From positions 1 to 39,730 of the forward strand of contig JAFLVP010000015.1 in the NCBI GenBank assembly GCA_022508265.1: a DNA stretch of 39,730 bases, read 5' to 3'. The translations under genes and the position numbers were made by a program. Shown here piece by piece: positions 1 through 7,902 of the stretch. The first letter of the stretch is position 1; every line of letters starts with the position of its first letter. Below the pieces are notes generated by a model, which worked only from the letters and a program-made list of their open reading frames with translations, had not been told where the DNA came from and did not search any database. Source of the stretch: Clostridiales bacterium. GTDB taxonomy: Bacteria > Bacillota > Clostridia > Christensenellales > Borkfalkiaceae.

Positions 1-1001
1 AAAAGGGAGATAAAGGCGACAAAGGCGACACAGGTGCGCAAGGAGAAAAAGGCGACAAAGGCGACACAGGTGCGCAAGGAGAAAAAGGCGATAAGGGTGA
101 CAAGGGTGACGACGGAGAAAAAGGCGACAAAGGCGACAAGGGTGACGACGGAGAAAAAGGCGACAAAGGCGCAGACGGAAATACTTGGCTTGTAGGGACA
201 ACCGCACCCACCCAAGATGTGGGCAACGACGGCGATTTATATCTTGACTATACCACTTGGAACGTCTATCACAAGGTGAGCGGAGCTTGGGTATTGCTCG
301 GCAATATCAAGGGCGCCGACGGTTCCACCGGCGACGGCGGCTCGCAGGGCGGCGAGGAACCCGAAGAACCCGAAGAACCGGAGGAAAAAGTCATTCACGT
401 ATTTGAAGGCTTTACACTTTCCGCCGGCGAAACAAAAAGTTTACCTTTTAATCAAATTCAAAACCTTGTTACAGGTGATTTCTATCTTGTAGCCGAAACA
501 GATAGAACGCCTGAAAACGGTAGGCTTAGTTTTGTGCCTTACGATAACGGAATGCCTTATTCGTACGATATGTATATGCCGGGCGCAAATAAATTTAAAG
601 TACATGGCAATAATGAAAAAGGTGATATATTGGAATTAAAAAACACGTCAGCTGTAACTGTTAATATTACCAGTTTGAAGTTGGTTGAGTATAAAACTCC
701 GACTGTTGAAGCAGGTAAAGAGTATGACGTTCAAGCTAATTTTGTGGCTTACAGAATAGATAAGGGCTTTAATATTGCTCCTGAATTAGCAGGAAAGAAC
801 GTAACTATTACAATTTCAAACTGGGATAAAAGTTCATCGGCAGAACCTCCGCAGATTGAAAATTTTACAGCTAGTAAAATTTCCGATGGTGTTTATCAAA
901 TGACGGGTACAATTCCCGCAGGCACTACGTCGCTCTCTATTCAGCATATGAATATGTGGCAAATCAGAAACGTTGTAATTAAAATTGATATTGTAGCTTA
1001 A
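1..1001 (+). CDS. Collagen-like repeat surface protein (5' partial)
   Basis: The reading frame (codons from base 3) is open to the left edge, so the N-terminus and any signal peptide are missing. Visible order: about 20 Gly-X-Y triplets rich in GDK/GEK (bases 6-180), a short hydrophobic module with the pattern NGDLYLD...WNVYHKVSGAWVLLGNIKG (about 205-315) that often follows bacterial collagen-like stretches, an acidic EEPEEPEEPEE linker (about 350-390), then roughly 200 residues of beta-rich sequence without a family I recognise, possibly a jelly-roll. The C-terminus has no sortase motif or transmembrane anchor. Collagen-like stretches of this kind form triple helices in extracellular stalks or spore/phage appendages; a surface stalk is inferred here because no phage genes are near. 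A GTG at 219 is only an internal codon. Ends at TAA 999-1001 and is followed by a terminator at 1135. Confidence 0.8.
   Translation, partial: KGDKGDKGDTGAQGEKGDKGDTGAQGEKGDKGDKGDDGEKGDKGDKGDDGEKGDKGADGNTWLVGTTAPTQDVGNDGDLYLDYTTWNVYHKVSGAWVLLGNIKGADGSTGDGGSQGGEEPEEPEEPEEKVIHVFEGFTLSAGETKSLPFNQIQNLVTGDFYLVAETDRTPENGRLSFVPYDNGMPYSYDMYMPGANKFKVHGNNEKGDILELKNTSAVTVNITSLKLVEYKTPTVEAGKEYDVQANFVAYRIDKGFNIAPELAGKNVTITISNWDKSSSAEPPQIENFTASKISDGVYQMTGTIPAGTTSLSIQHMNMWQIRNVVIKIDIVA
12..155 (+). repeat. Four tandem 36-bp repeats coding Gly-X-Y
   Basis: Four back-to-back 36-bp units (12-47, 48-83, 84-119, 120-155) plus a partial fifth, each 12 codons. Units 1 and 2 are identical and encode KGDKGDTGAQGE; units 3 and 4 encode KGDKGDKGDDGE and differ from each other at a few third positions. 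The array probably extends left of the window. In-frame repeats of this kind can change copy number by slippage and so alter stalk length. Confidence 0.9.
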
Positions 1002-1134
1002 TCAAATATCGACTTTAGTACCGTAATCAAACGGTAACCAAAGAGGAGTCAGAAATATATCTGTAAAAATCGAACTTGTAGAAGAATAAAGAAGTTATAA
1101 AACTGCTACATATTTGTAGGCGGAGATTCTCCGC

Positions 1135-1186
1135 GGCGGCGAGGATATTTGCAGCCTTTTTTCAGTCCTCGCCGCCAAAATTTTTT
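1135..1186 (+). terminator. Intrinsic terminator after the collagen-like gene
   Basis: Perfect 11-bp GC-rich stem (1135-1145 with 1166-1176), 20-base loop, then AAAATTTTTT. It closes the collagen-like gene. In the rest of the 1002-1316 gap there is a second short hairpin (GTAGG/CCTAC at 1204-1217, followed by a T-rich run) and the promoter of the next gene. I see no riboswitch I can name. Confidence 0.75.
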
Positions 1187-1267
1187 ATATGAACAAAAAA
1201 CGGGTAGGTAAGCCTACTCAATTTTTTTATACCGATAAGTCAATTTGCAAAGAAATTGGTAAAATTA

Positions 1268-1296
1268 TTGATTATTAAACAAAAATCATTTATAAT
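1268..1296 (+). promoter_or_regulatory. Sigma-A promoter for the ECF S gene
   Basis: TTGATT at 1268-1273, 17-bp spacer, TATAAT at 1291-1296. The start codon at 1317 is preceded by AAAGGAG. Confidence 0.75.
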
Positions 1297-1316
1297 GGTT
1301 TAAAAAGGAGTTTGAT

Positions 1317-1898
1317 ATGTTAGAAAATATTTTTGTTAAACGCAACTGTTCTGTCAAGATTAAACTTACGGTAAAAGGGCTCGTTTCGGCGGGACTTGTG
1401 GCTTTGGCAGTAATTTTGCCCCAGCTTGTACACCTTGCGTTGGGTGCGCCCGGCGGCGTGGAGTGGTTGCCTATGTATCTGCCCGTGCTTTTGGGCGGCT
1501 GCCTTTTGGGTACCTATTGGGGACTTGGAGTAGGAATAGCGTCCCCTCTCGTAAGCTTTTTAATCACGCTTGCGTTCGGCAACCCTATGCCCGCGGCTGC
1601 AAGACTTCCCTTTATGATGGCAGAACTCGCCGTATTTGCGGCAATTTCGGGACTTTTCACAAAGAAAATTGCAGGTAACGCTTGGCTTGCGTTCCCCGCA
1701 GTGCTTTTGGCGCAGGTTGCGGGCAGAGCCGTATTTATGCTGCTCGTAGTAATATTCCAAGGCGTAACGCCTTTCACTCCCGCGTTAATTTGGGGACAGA
1801 TTAAGACGGGTCTTGTGGGCTTGGTGTTACAGGCGGTGCTCGTTCCTTTCCTCGTAATGGGTTTAAAGAAAATTTTGGATAAAGACAAGAATGACTGA
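1317..1898 (+). CDS. ECF transporter S component-like membrane protein
   Basis: 193 residues with five to six hydrophobic helices. The pattern LPVLLGGCLLG..WGLGVGIASPLVSFLITL...P..RLPFMMAELAVFAAISGL is typical of substrate-binding S components of energy-coupling-factor (vitamin/micronutrient) transporters: a small, very hydrophobic protein with short loops. The S component would bind the substrate and share an ECF ATPase/T module encoded elsewhere; no ATPase or EcfT lies in this window. The substrate cannot be read from sequence. Start chosen at ATG 1317 with AAAGGAG 8 bases before. The last 8 bases overlap the start of the next gene (ATGACTGA), so the two are translationally coupled and probably act together. 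Family level is fairly secure; a general small permease is the alternative. Confidence 0.75.
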   Translation: MLENIFVKRNCSVKIKLTVKGLVSAGLVALAVILPQLVHLALGAPGGVEWLPMYLPVLLGGCLLGTYWGLGVGIASPLVSFLITLAFGNPMPAAARLPFMMAELAVFAAISGLFTKKIAGNAWLAFPAVLLAQVAGRAVFMLLVVIFQGVTPFTPALIWGQIKTGLVGLVLQAVLVPFLVMGLKKILDKDKND

Positions 1899-2304
1899 TT
1901 TACAGATTGCCGAAAAAAATCTCGAAGGACATACAATTTGCCTTTGCAAAGACGGACAGTGTCTCTTCAGCGAGAAAAATGGCATTGCACCAATGATGGG
2001 CTTTATAGCGGACAATATCGACCTCGAGGGCTATTCGGTTGCGGATTTAGTGGTCGGCAAGGCGGCGGCGCTTCTCTTTGTTAAGTGCAAAATCAAGGCA
2101 GTGTTTGCAAAAACTCTTTCAAAAAGCGGGGAAGAGGTCTTAAAAAACAACAATATTCCCGTAGAATACGAAATTCTGACAGAGAAGATTATAAACCGTG
2201 ACGGCACGGATATCTGCCCTATGGAAAAGACCGTTTTACAAACTTCCGACCCCGAGGAAGGGTATATGCTTTTAAAGCACAAACTGCAAAGTATGAAAAA
2301 ATAA
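1891..2304 (+). CDS. DUF1893 (TM1506-like) protein
   Basis: 137 residues. The run EGYSVADLVVGKAAALLFV...I..VFA.TLS.SGEEVL and the C-terminal GTDICPMEK match the DUF1893/TM1506 family, whose structure in Thermotoga resembles the cytidine-deaminase fold (family knowledge). I cannot find the usual zinc-binding H/C-x-E...PCxxC set of true deaminases, so catalysis is doubtful. Probably cytoplasmic. The start overlaps the end of the ECF S gene by 8 bases and the pair shares one promoter, which suggests a role linked to the transported small molecule (inference). Followed by a GC-rich hairpin at 2328. Confidence 0.75.
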   Translation: MTDLQIAEKNLEGHTICLCKDGQCLFSEKNGIAPMMGFIADNIDLEGYSVADLVVGKAAALLFVKCKIKAVFAKTLSKSGEEVLKNNNIPVEYEILTEKIINRDGTDICPMEKTVLQTSDPEEGYMLLKHKLQSMKK

Positions 2305-2327
2305 TTAAATTGGCAAATAGCCTTACT

Positions 2328-2358
2328 GCGGGCGCGGCGTAAAGCCGCGCCCGCGCAT
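2328..2358 (+). terminator. GC-rich hairpin after the ECF S/DUF1893 pair
   Basis: Perfect 11-bp stem 2328-2338 with 2344-2354, loop GTAAA. The downstream run is only weakly T-rich (GCATTT), so this is either a weak terminator or a 3'-end stabilising hairpin. Similar hairpins occur at 32816 and 36850. Confidence 0.6.
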
Positions 2359-2428
2359 TTAAAAGACAAAATTTGCAAAATTTATAATAAGTAATACCCG
2401 TTACTTGCAAAAAGTTTAAAAAAAGTAC

Positions 2429-2457
2429 TTGAAAGCACATTTTATAAATGGTATAAT
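2429..2457 (+). promoter_or_regulatory. Sigma-A promoter for the SGNH lipoprotein
   Basis: TTGAAA 2429-2434, 17-bp spacer, TATAAT 2452-2457; the gene starts at 2516 after an AGGAG site. Confidence 0.75.
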
Positions 2458-2515
2458 AATTAAACTGAAAATATAAGTTTATCATATTCGAAATCATCCG
2501 TTATAGGAGAAAAAG

Positions 2516-4408
2516 ATGAAAAAACGTTTATTCGGCAAAATAGCTTGTCTGCTTATGTCGGCGGCAATGGCGTTCGGCTTAACTGCTTGCTTCCTCAAAC
2601 GCCCCGACGACGGCAATAAACCGAACACAGACGGCGGCGACCCCATCACCTACACCGTTACCTTCGATATGCGGAGTCACGGCGGCACTGCGCCTAAATC
2701 GCAGAAGGTAGACAAGGGCGGTCACGCAACCAAACCCACACCCGACCCCACGGACGAAGATTACGATTTCGGCGGCTGGTACAAAGAGGCAGATATGACC
2801 AATTTATTCGATTTTGAAACGGAAACGATTGAAAAGGACACCACCGTGTACGCAAAATGGACCCCCAAGCAGACGGAACCCCCTGTGACGGACAAGGAAA
2901 CTTCCTCGCCGCTCGATAGCAATGCTACGGTTTACGTCGTCGGCGACAGCACTGCCTGCGACTATTCGGAAAATCTCGACATGGCTTATCTGCCCCGTTA
3001 CGGCTTCGGCACACAGCTTGCAAACTATTTAAACTGCAACCCTTCGCAGATTAAAAACCTTGCTCTTTCGGGCAGAAGTTCTTTGAGCTTCCTTACCGAA
3101 GACAATTACAATGCAGAGCTTAAACCCAATATAAAAGAGGGTGACTATATCATTATAGCTTTCGGGCATAACGACGAAAAGGTGGGCGAAGAAGAGCGTT
3201 ATACCGACCCTACGGGTTCTCATACCGAGGCAACGAAAAACGGCTCGCCCTCATTCCAATACGTATTGTATGAAAATTATATAAAACTTGCAAAAGATGC
3301 AAAGGCAACGCCCATACTCTGTACGCCCATAGTAAGATACGACAGCACGGGAAACTACACGGGTAGCAAGATACACGATACAAGCACGGGAAACTATTCG
3401 GCGGCAGTAAGAACGCTTGCTGCGGCAACTGATACCGCGCTTGTAGACTTGACGGAGCTCACAAAGGAAATATACAAGGCTGACAACGACGAGGCGCAAT
3501 ACTTCCACAGTCATTCAAGCTACTTGGGCGAAAAAGAAGAGGATAGGCCCACGGGCAGGGACGATACTCATCTCAATATGTACGGTGCAAAAGTTGTTGC
3601 ATACTTACTTTTGAAAAACCTTCCCGACGGTTGCGGACTTAAAAACAACGTAATAACCGACGCAGCCGCACCCACGCACGAAGCAGACTATGCGTCGGCA
3701 ATAAGAGCAGATTACGTAAGACTCGATTATTCGGCTCCCGAGCTCGGCACTCCCATTGCAACGACCGCAATGGATGTAAAATGGTACGCATCGGCGTTCG
3801 GCGATCTCGAAACAAGCGATACAAGCAAATTCAATATGACTTATGCGAATGGAACATTCACTGTCGGAAGCGCAAAAGACGGTGGAAACACATACGGTAA
3901 AATATCAAAAGACGGTGACGGCATTGTTGCGGTATTCGTTCAGATTCCCGTAAATAAAAATTTTACGATTAGCGTAAAAGTAAAACTTACCGCTACGGAA
4001 GGCGCTAACAGTCAGTCAGGTTTCGGATTAATGCTCCGCGACGATATGTATGTAACGAGTAATTTTAGAAATCTCAAGTCTAACTTCGCCGCGGTAGGTG
4101 CCCTCAACGCAACCCCTGCAACGGCTATATTCACGCGCGAGTCGGAAAATCTTGCGTATGAGACTGAAATGACTACGACGATAAATACAACTGCGACGTA
4201 TCAACTTTCATTGACGAGAACCGGACAAAATACCATAGTGTATTTTAGCGACGGCACTCAACAATATTCTCAGAGCTATAAAGACTTCAAGATGAATCTT
4301 GTAGACAGCGAATATATGTATCTCTGTTTGTTTGCAAACAGAGGACTTGTAGCTCAATTTTCAAACGTAAACTTTATGATTCTCGGAGACAATACCCAAG
4401 AAGCATAA
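2516..4408 (+). CDS. Lipoprotein with InlB B-repeat and SGNH/rhamnogalacturonan-acetylesterase-like domain
   Basis: 630 residues, exported and lipidated: basic N-terminus, hydrophobic stretch and lipobox LTAC with Cys25. Residues about 46-115 are an InlB/Listeria-Bacteroides B-repeat (TYTVTFD...GHAT.P..P...DYDFGGWYKE...TVYAKW). Residues about 138-370 are an SGNH hydrolase: GDST with the nucleophile at Ser145, a block II Gly near LALSGRSS (183-189), GHND at 217-220, and D349..H352 in DDTHLN. This order fits carbohydrate esterase family 12 (rhamnogalacturonan acetylesterase), which removes acetyl groups from pectic polysaccharide; the substrate is inferred. The last ~230 residues look like a beta-sandwich, possibly carbohydrate-binding, family not recognised. 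Single-gene unit with its own promoter and a strong terminator. Confidence 0.85.
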   Translation: MKKRLFGKIACLLMSAAMAFGLTACFLKRPDDGNKPNTDGGDPITYTVTFDMRSHGGTAPKSQKVDKGGHATKPTPDPTDEDYDFGGWYKEADMTNLFDFETETIEKDTTVYAKWTPKQTEPPVTDKETSSPLDSNATVYVVGDSTACDYSENLDMAYLPRYGFGTQLANYLNCNPSQIKNLALSGRSSLSFLTEDNYNAELKPNIKEGDYIIIAFGHNDEKVGEEERYTDPTGSHTEATKNGSPSFQYVLYENYIKLAKDAKATPILCTPIVRYDSTGNYTGSKIHDTSTGNYSAAVRTLAAATDTALVDLTELTKEIYKADNDEAQYFHSHSSYLGEKEEDRPTGRDDTHLNMYGAKVVAYLLLKNLPDGCGLKNNVITDAAAPTHEADYASAIRADYVRLDYSAPELGTPIATTAMDVKWYASAFGDLETSDTSKFNMTYANGTFTVGSAKDGGNTYGKISKDGDGIVAVFVQIPVNKNFTISVKVKLTATEGANSQSGFGLMLRDDMYVTSNFRNLKSNFAAVGALNATPATAIFTRESENLAYETEMTTTINTTATYQLSLTRTGQNTIVYFSDGTQQYSQSYKDFKMNLVDSEYMYLCLFANRGLVAQFSNVNFMILGDNTQEA

Positions 4409-4417
4409 TTCAAATTT

Positions 4418-4453
4418 AAAGAACCGCTCGGCTTTCGCCGAACGGTTCTTTGT
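4418..4453 (+). terminator. Terminator after the SGNH lipoprotein
   Basis: AAAGAACCG...CGGTTCTTT stem with inner CGGC/GCCG pairing around a TTTC loop. The A-rich left flank and T-rich right flank would also allow use from the opposite strand. Confidence 0.8.
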
Positions 4454-4482
4454 TTGATATTTTTTGTGTCGTTTGGTATAAT
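4454..4482 (+). promoter_or_regulatory. Sigma-A promoter for the small acidic gene
   Basis: TTGATA 4454-4459, 17-bp spacer, TATAAT 4477-4482, abutting the preceding terminator. Confidence 0.7.
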
Positions 4483-4498
4483 AAAAAAGAGGTTTAAA

Positions 4499-4672
4499 AT
4501 GACTATTCATCACGATAAGCTTGCCTACGGAAAGCTTGCCTCTATGCAGGAGGAAATGTCCGAGGAAAAACTATTAAAAATGCTTCAGACCCTTTCTGAA
4601 GAGGACGAAGAAGAGAAAGAAAAGGAAGATAAAACCGCTCCCGTCAAAAATGACAAAAAGAGCGGTAATTAA
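4499..4672 (+). CDS. Small acidic hypothetical protein
   Basis: 57 residues starting MTIHHDKLAYGKLAS, with a helical middle (MSEEKLLKMLQTLSEEDEEE) and a charged, low-complexity Glu/Lys tail. The start at ATG 4499 is chosen because AAAGAGG lies just before it and a good promoter ends 16 bases upstream; an earlier in-frame ATG at 4454 overlaps that promoter. No family recognised. Own promoter, own SD and regular codons argue that it is real. Probably a cytoplasmic soluble peptide; function unknown. Confidence 0.6.
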   Translation: MTIHHDKLAYGKLASMQEEMSEEKLLKMLQTLSEEDEEEKEKEDKTAPVKNDKKSGN

Positions 4673-4692
4673 GGCATATATGGGGGTCAATT
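4665..4692 (+). repeat. Dispersed CATATATG repeat, copy 1
   Basis: Core GGCATATATGGGGGTCAATT at 4673-4692; the upstream TTATTT part is degenerate (GTAATT). One of five clear copies in the window; lies just after the small acidic gene. Confidence 0.75.
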
Positions 4693-4754
4693 TAAAAAAT
4701 AGCGTATAAACAAATAATAATACCGCTTTCCTCCAATAAGTCTTAAAAACCCCG

Positions 4755-4782
4755 TTATTTGAGGCATATATAGGGGGCAATT
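4755..4782 (+). repeat. Dispersed CATATATG repeat, copy 2
   Basis: TTATTT, two bases, then a core of the form GGCATATATAGGGGGCAATT (4763-4782), exactly 90 bp after copy 1 and in the same orientation; it ends 5 bases before the glpK stop codon. Confidence 0.8.
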
Positions 4783-4786
4783 ACGT

Positions 4787-6250
4787 TTAAAGCGTCCTTT
4801 TTACGGCGTTGTGCCAGCCCTCTAAAAGGTTTTTGCGCGTTTCCTCGTCCATATTGGGTGCGAACACTCTTTCGGCAGCTATGTTGCGTTTAATCTCGTC
4901 AATTCCGCTCCAGTAGCCCGAGCAAAGTCCCGCAAGGTACGCCGCGCCCAACGCGGTCGTCTCCACAACCTTGGGGCGCACGGTATTTATGCCCAAAATA
5001 TCGCTCTGAAAACCCATCAAAAAGTTATTCTTGCACGCTCCGCCGTCCACGGCGAGGCGTGTTATTTTTATGCCCGAATCCTTCTGCATTGCCTCCACAA
5101 GGTCGTATACCTGATAGGCGATACTCTCAAGTGCGGCGCGGACTATGTGTTGCCTTGAAGTGCCGCGCGTTATTCCGCAAACAGTGCCGCGCGCCTCGGC
5201 ATTCCAATAGGGCGCGCCGAGCCCCGTAAACGCGGGAACCAAATAAACACCGCCGTTGTCGCAAACCGCCGTTGCCTCCGCCTCGCTCTCGTCCGCAGAG
5301 GATATAAGCTTCATCTCGTCGCGAAGCCACTGAACGACCGCCCCTCCCACAAAGACCGAGCCTTCAAGTACGTAGCAGGGCGCCTCCGTTAGGCTTGCGC
5401 CGAGCGTCGTCACAAGTCCGTTGGTGCTTTTAACGGCTCTGTTGCCCGTGTTCATTAAAAGGAAACAGCCCGTGCCGTAAGTGTTCTTTACATCGCCGCT
5501 CTCTGTGCAAAGCTGTCCGAAGAGTGCGGCCTGCTGGTCGCCGACAACCCCGCAAACGGGGATTTCCGCACCGAACAGCCCCCCGTCCGTAACTCCGTAT
5601 CTATGACTGCTCGGCAAGACCTCGGGCAGCATACTTTCGGGAATTCCGAAGAGGGTTAAGAGCTCTTTATCCCACTTTAAGGTGTGGATATTGAACAGCA
5701 TAGTCCTGCTTGCGTTGGTGTAGTCGGTTGCAAAAATTTTCCCGTGCGAGAGCTGCCATAAAAGATAGGTGTCAACCGTGCCGAACAGCAGCTCGCCCTT
5801 TTCGGCTTTTTCGCGCGCTCCGTCCACATTGTCGAGTATCCACTTGATTTTGGTCGCAGAAAAGTACGCATCCGGCACAAGCCCCGTCTTTTTATATATA
5901 TAATCGGCATCGAGCGTTGAGCAGAGCTCTGTCGTGCGGCGGCATTGCCAGACTATGGCGTTGTAAACAGGTTTGCCCGTCTTTTTATTCCAGACAATAG
6001 TGGTCTCGCGCTGATTGGTTATGCCCATGGCCTCTATATCAAAGGCGGAAAGACCTGCCCGCGCCAACGCCTCGCCGATAACCGCGACGCTTGAACCCCA
6101 TATATCCTGCGGGTCGTGCTCCACCCAACCCGGGCGGGGGTAAATTTGCTTAAATTCGCGCTGTGCAATAGTTATTATTTCGCCTTTCCTGTCGAAAATT
6201 ATCGCGCGCGTGCTCGTCGTGCCCTGATCGAGGGCGAGTATATACTTCAT
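4787..6250 (-). CDS. glpK: Glycerol kinase
   Basis: 487 residues, near the usual ~500. Converts glycerol plus ATP to glycerol-3-phosphate in the cytoplasm, feeding lipid synthesis and glycolysis. FGGY-kinase signs: N-terminal [15 protein letters not shown] phosphate loop, PGWVEHDP, the middle TNQRETT and WQCRRT, and the C-terminal GLGAPYWN and [18 protein letters not shown] region (here [15 protein letters not shown]). No glycerol facilitator (glpF) or glycerol-3-phosphate dehydrogenase is adjacent. It follows comFC on the same strand but has its own promoter in the 38-bp gap. The ATG lies six bases after the -10 and the only SD-like bases (GAGG) are two bases from it, too close for normal use, so a leaderless transcript is predicted. 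Confidence 0.96.
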   Translation of the reverse strand: MKYILALDQGTTSTRAIIFDRKGEIITIAQREFKQIYPRPGWVEHDPQDIWGSSVAVIGEALARAGLSAFDIEAMGITNQRETTIVWNKKTGKPVYNAIVWQCRRTTELCSTLDADYIYKKTGLVPDAYFSATKIKWILDNVDGAREKAEKGELLFGTVDTYLLWQLSHGKIFATDYTNASRTMLFNIHTLKWDKELLTLFGIPESMLPEVLPSSHRYGVTDGGLFGAEIPVCGVVGDQQAALFGQLCTESGDVKNTYGTGCFLLMNTGNRAVKSTNGLVTTLGASLTEAPCYVLEGSVFVGGAVVQWLRDEMKLISSADESEAEATAVCDNGGVYLVPAFTGLGAPYWNAEARGTVCGITRGTSRQHIVRAALESIAYQVYDLVEAMQKDSGIKITRLAVDGGACKNNFLMGFQSDILGINTVRPKVVETTALGAAYLAGLCSGYWSGIDEIKRNIAAERVFAPNMDEETRKNLLEGWHNAVKRTL

Positions 6251-6256
6251 AACCTC

Positions 6257-6285
6257 ATTATACCTTTTTTTAACTTAAATTTCAA
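6257..6285 (-). promoter_or_regulatory. Promoter of glpK, predicted leaderless
   Basis: On the minus strand: TTGAAA (6280-6285), 17-bp spacer, TATAAT (6257-6262), then GAGGTT and ATG. The expected transcription start is the A of the ATG. Confidence 0.75.
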
Positions 6286-6288
6286 GAC

Positions 6289-7059
6289 CTATTTTTTAGC
6301 TTCCAAATTTGGTTTTTCCGGGGGCTTGTATTCAACAGATGCAGCGGTCGCAACGTACACGGTTTTTGTGCCCGCTTTTAAAAGTATACGGCAAATTTCG
6401 TTAACGGTGGAGCCCGTGGTTAAAACATCGTCCACCAAGAGCACGTTTTTGCCCCTGAATTTGTCACGCTTTACAATCTTAAACGCGCCTTTTACGTTTT
6501 CAACGCGCTCCGCCTGCGTCAAACCCTTCTGCGCTCTTCCGCTTTTAACTCTCTTGATTGCGCCGTAGACGGCGGGGGTCTGAATACGCTTTGAAAGCGC
6601 CTTTGCAAGAAGTTTGCTTTGGTTGTACCCGCGTCTGTAAGCAGATTTTTTTGTCAAAGGAACGTAAGTTATGCAGTCGATTTCGGGAAAGCCTATCAAG
6701 CGCTCGGCAATTTTATCTGCAAACAGCTCGTTTAAGTGTGGTCTGCCGTTTTTGAATTTAGAGATAAGAACTGTAACCCCGTCCTCGTACAGATATGCAG
6801 AAACCGCCTTTTTAAATAAAGGCGGTTTGCTCTTACATTGCATACATATTTCGGGGCGAAAGGCTTTTCGTCCGCAGACAGGGCAGATATTGCCGTCGTT
6901 GATTTTAACTTTGCCTGTGCAGTCTTGGCACAAATTCGAGCCAAACGATTCCTTCCCGCAGATATCGCAAGTATTGTCTTCGGGGAACAATTCCTTAAGT
7001 ATTTTATTGAAAAATAATTTGACGTGTCTTAGCCGGTTGTTACTCTGATTGTTTTTCAA
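6289..7059 (-). CDS. comFC: ComF-family phosphoribosyltransferase-like protein
   Basis: 256 residues. N-terminal zinc-ribbon cysteines (CDICGKESFGSNLCQDC and CPVCGRKAF...CMQC, about residues 33-76), then a type I phosphoribosyltransferase fold with YVPLTKKSAYRRGYNQ and the PRPP loop VLLVDDVLTTGSTVNE. ComFC works in natural DNA uptake with ComFA in Bacillus; comFA is not adjacent, as is common in Clostridia. The start is TTG at 7059, three bases after the ktrA stop codon; no in-frame ATG/GTG precedes the first zinc ribbon and no SD is visible, so translation probably depends on coupling to ktrA. Confidence 0.88.
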   Translation of the reverse strand: MKNNQSNNRLRHVKLFFNKILKELFPEDNTCDICGKESFGSNLCQDCTGKVKINDGNICPVCGRKAFRPEICMQCKSKPPLFKKAVSAYLYEDGVTVLISKFKNGRPHLNELFADKIAERLIGFPEIDCITYVPLTKKSAYRRGYNQSKLLAKALSKRIQTPAVYGAIKRVKSGRAQKGLTQAERVENVKGAFKIVKRDKFRGKNVLLVDDVLTTGSTVNEICRILLKAGTKTVYVATAASVEYKPPEKPNLEAKK

Positions 7060-7062
7060 TGT

Positions 7063-7722
7063 TTATTTCAACTTATCGCTCTTATTTGTAAAGGTAAGAA
7101 TTTGTTTGGTATTTCCGAACACAAGCATATGAGCGCCCACCTCGAAGATAGTGGTAGCGGTGGGGGCATCCCCGATTTTGTTTCCCTTCTTAAAAGCAAG
7201 GATATTCAGCCCGTACTTGCGCGGATTTGCATCGACAAGCTTTTTGCCTACCCAACTTGCCGGGACGGCTATCTCCATTACCGAAGTTTCGTCGTCGAGC
7301 TCAAAATAATCAAACACGCGCTTGGAATTCAGCTTGACGGCAAGCTTTTCGGCGGCGTCCTTAATTGGATAGACGACCTCGTCTGCGCCTATTCTTAAAA
7401 GGAACTTCCTTTGAATATCCGTGCTAGCCTTGGAAACGATGTGCTTTGCGCCCAAGTCTTTGAGGACGGAAGTTATTTCAAGCGAGCTTTGGAAATCGTC
7501 GCCGATAGCCACCACGCACGCATCATAGGAGGGAATATCAAGCTCCTGAAGGTTGTCAACGTTCATACAGTTGGCTATAAGCGCGCCCGTATATTTGGGT
7601 GCAAGAGAGTTTATAACGTCCTCGTTTCTGTCCACAATCATAACCTCAACGCCCATATCCAAAAGCTTTTCGCCAAGCGTCTGACCGAACATCCCCATAC
7701 CTATAAGTAGTACAGATTTCAT
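7063..7722 (-). CDS. ktrA: Potassium uptake regulator, single RCK type (KtrA/TrkA)
   Basis: 219 residues, the length of one-RCK KtrA proteins. Residues 1-~130 form the RCK/TrkA-N Rossmann domain (LLIGMGMFGQTL with GxGxxG, acidic IVDRN at the end of strand 2); the rest is TrkA-C (about 140-215). It forms a cytoplasmic octameric ring that gates the KtrB channel in response to ATP/ADP and often c-di-AMP (family knowledge). Start at ATG 7722, preceded by AGGAG; an in-frame ATG at 7839 would add 39 Cys-rich residues translated through two dispersed repeats and is rejected. It lies downstream of ktrB, separated by 215 bp that carry three copies of the dispersed repeat. Confidence 0.9.
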   Translation of the reverse strand: MKSVLLIGMGMFGQTLGEKLLDMGVEVMIVDRNEDVINSLAPKYTGALIANCMNVDNLQELDIPSYDACVVAIGDDFQSSLEITSVLKDLGAKHIVSKASTDIQRKFLLRIGADEVVYPIKDAAEKLAVKLNSKRVFDYFELDDETSVMEIAVPASWVGKKLVDANPRKYGLNILAFKKGNKIGDAPTATTIFEVGAHMLVFGNTKQILTFTNKSDKLK

Positions 7723-7789
7723 ATTTTTTACTCCTGAAACCGCCTCAATCTTTGCCTGTAAAAGGCAGTGATTTCCGACGTGATTTTTG

Positions 7790-7817
7790 AATTGACCCCC
7801 ACATATGCCGCAAATAA
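7790..7817 (-). repeat. Dispersed CATATATG repeat, copy 3
   Basis: Minus-strand reading: TTATTT, two bases, then GGCATATGTGGGGGTCAATT. Lies in the ktrB-ktrA gap. Confidence 0.8.
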
Positions 7818-7837
7818 CGCATTTTTGAGAGTTTTGC

Positions 7838-7865
7838 AATTGCCCCTTATATATGGCTTAAATAA
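7838..7865 (-). repeat. Dispersed CATATATG repeat, copy 4
   Basis: Minus-strand reading: TTATTT, two bases, then GCCATATATAAGGGGCAATT; 48 bp from copy 3 in the same orientation. Confidence 0.75.
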
Positions 7866-7902
7866 CGAAATTTTATGGTATAATTTTATGCCTGTTTTTT
7901 TA

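Noticed and set aside
12-155. CRISPR-like array
   Set aside because: The 36-bp units are directly adjacent with no spacers and encode Gly-X-Y in frame.
219-1001. Complete gene starting at GTG 219
   Set aside because: The same frame is open to base 3 and encodes the collagen repeats; 219 is an internal Val codon.
7722-7839. Longer ktrA start at ATG 7839
   Set aside because: The extra 39 residues run through two dispersed repeats, and the family start with AGGAG is at 7722.
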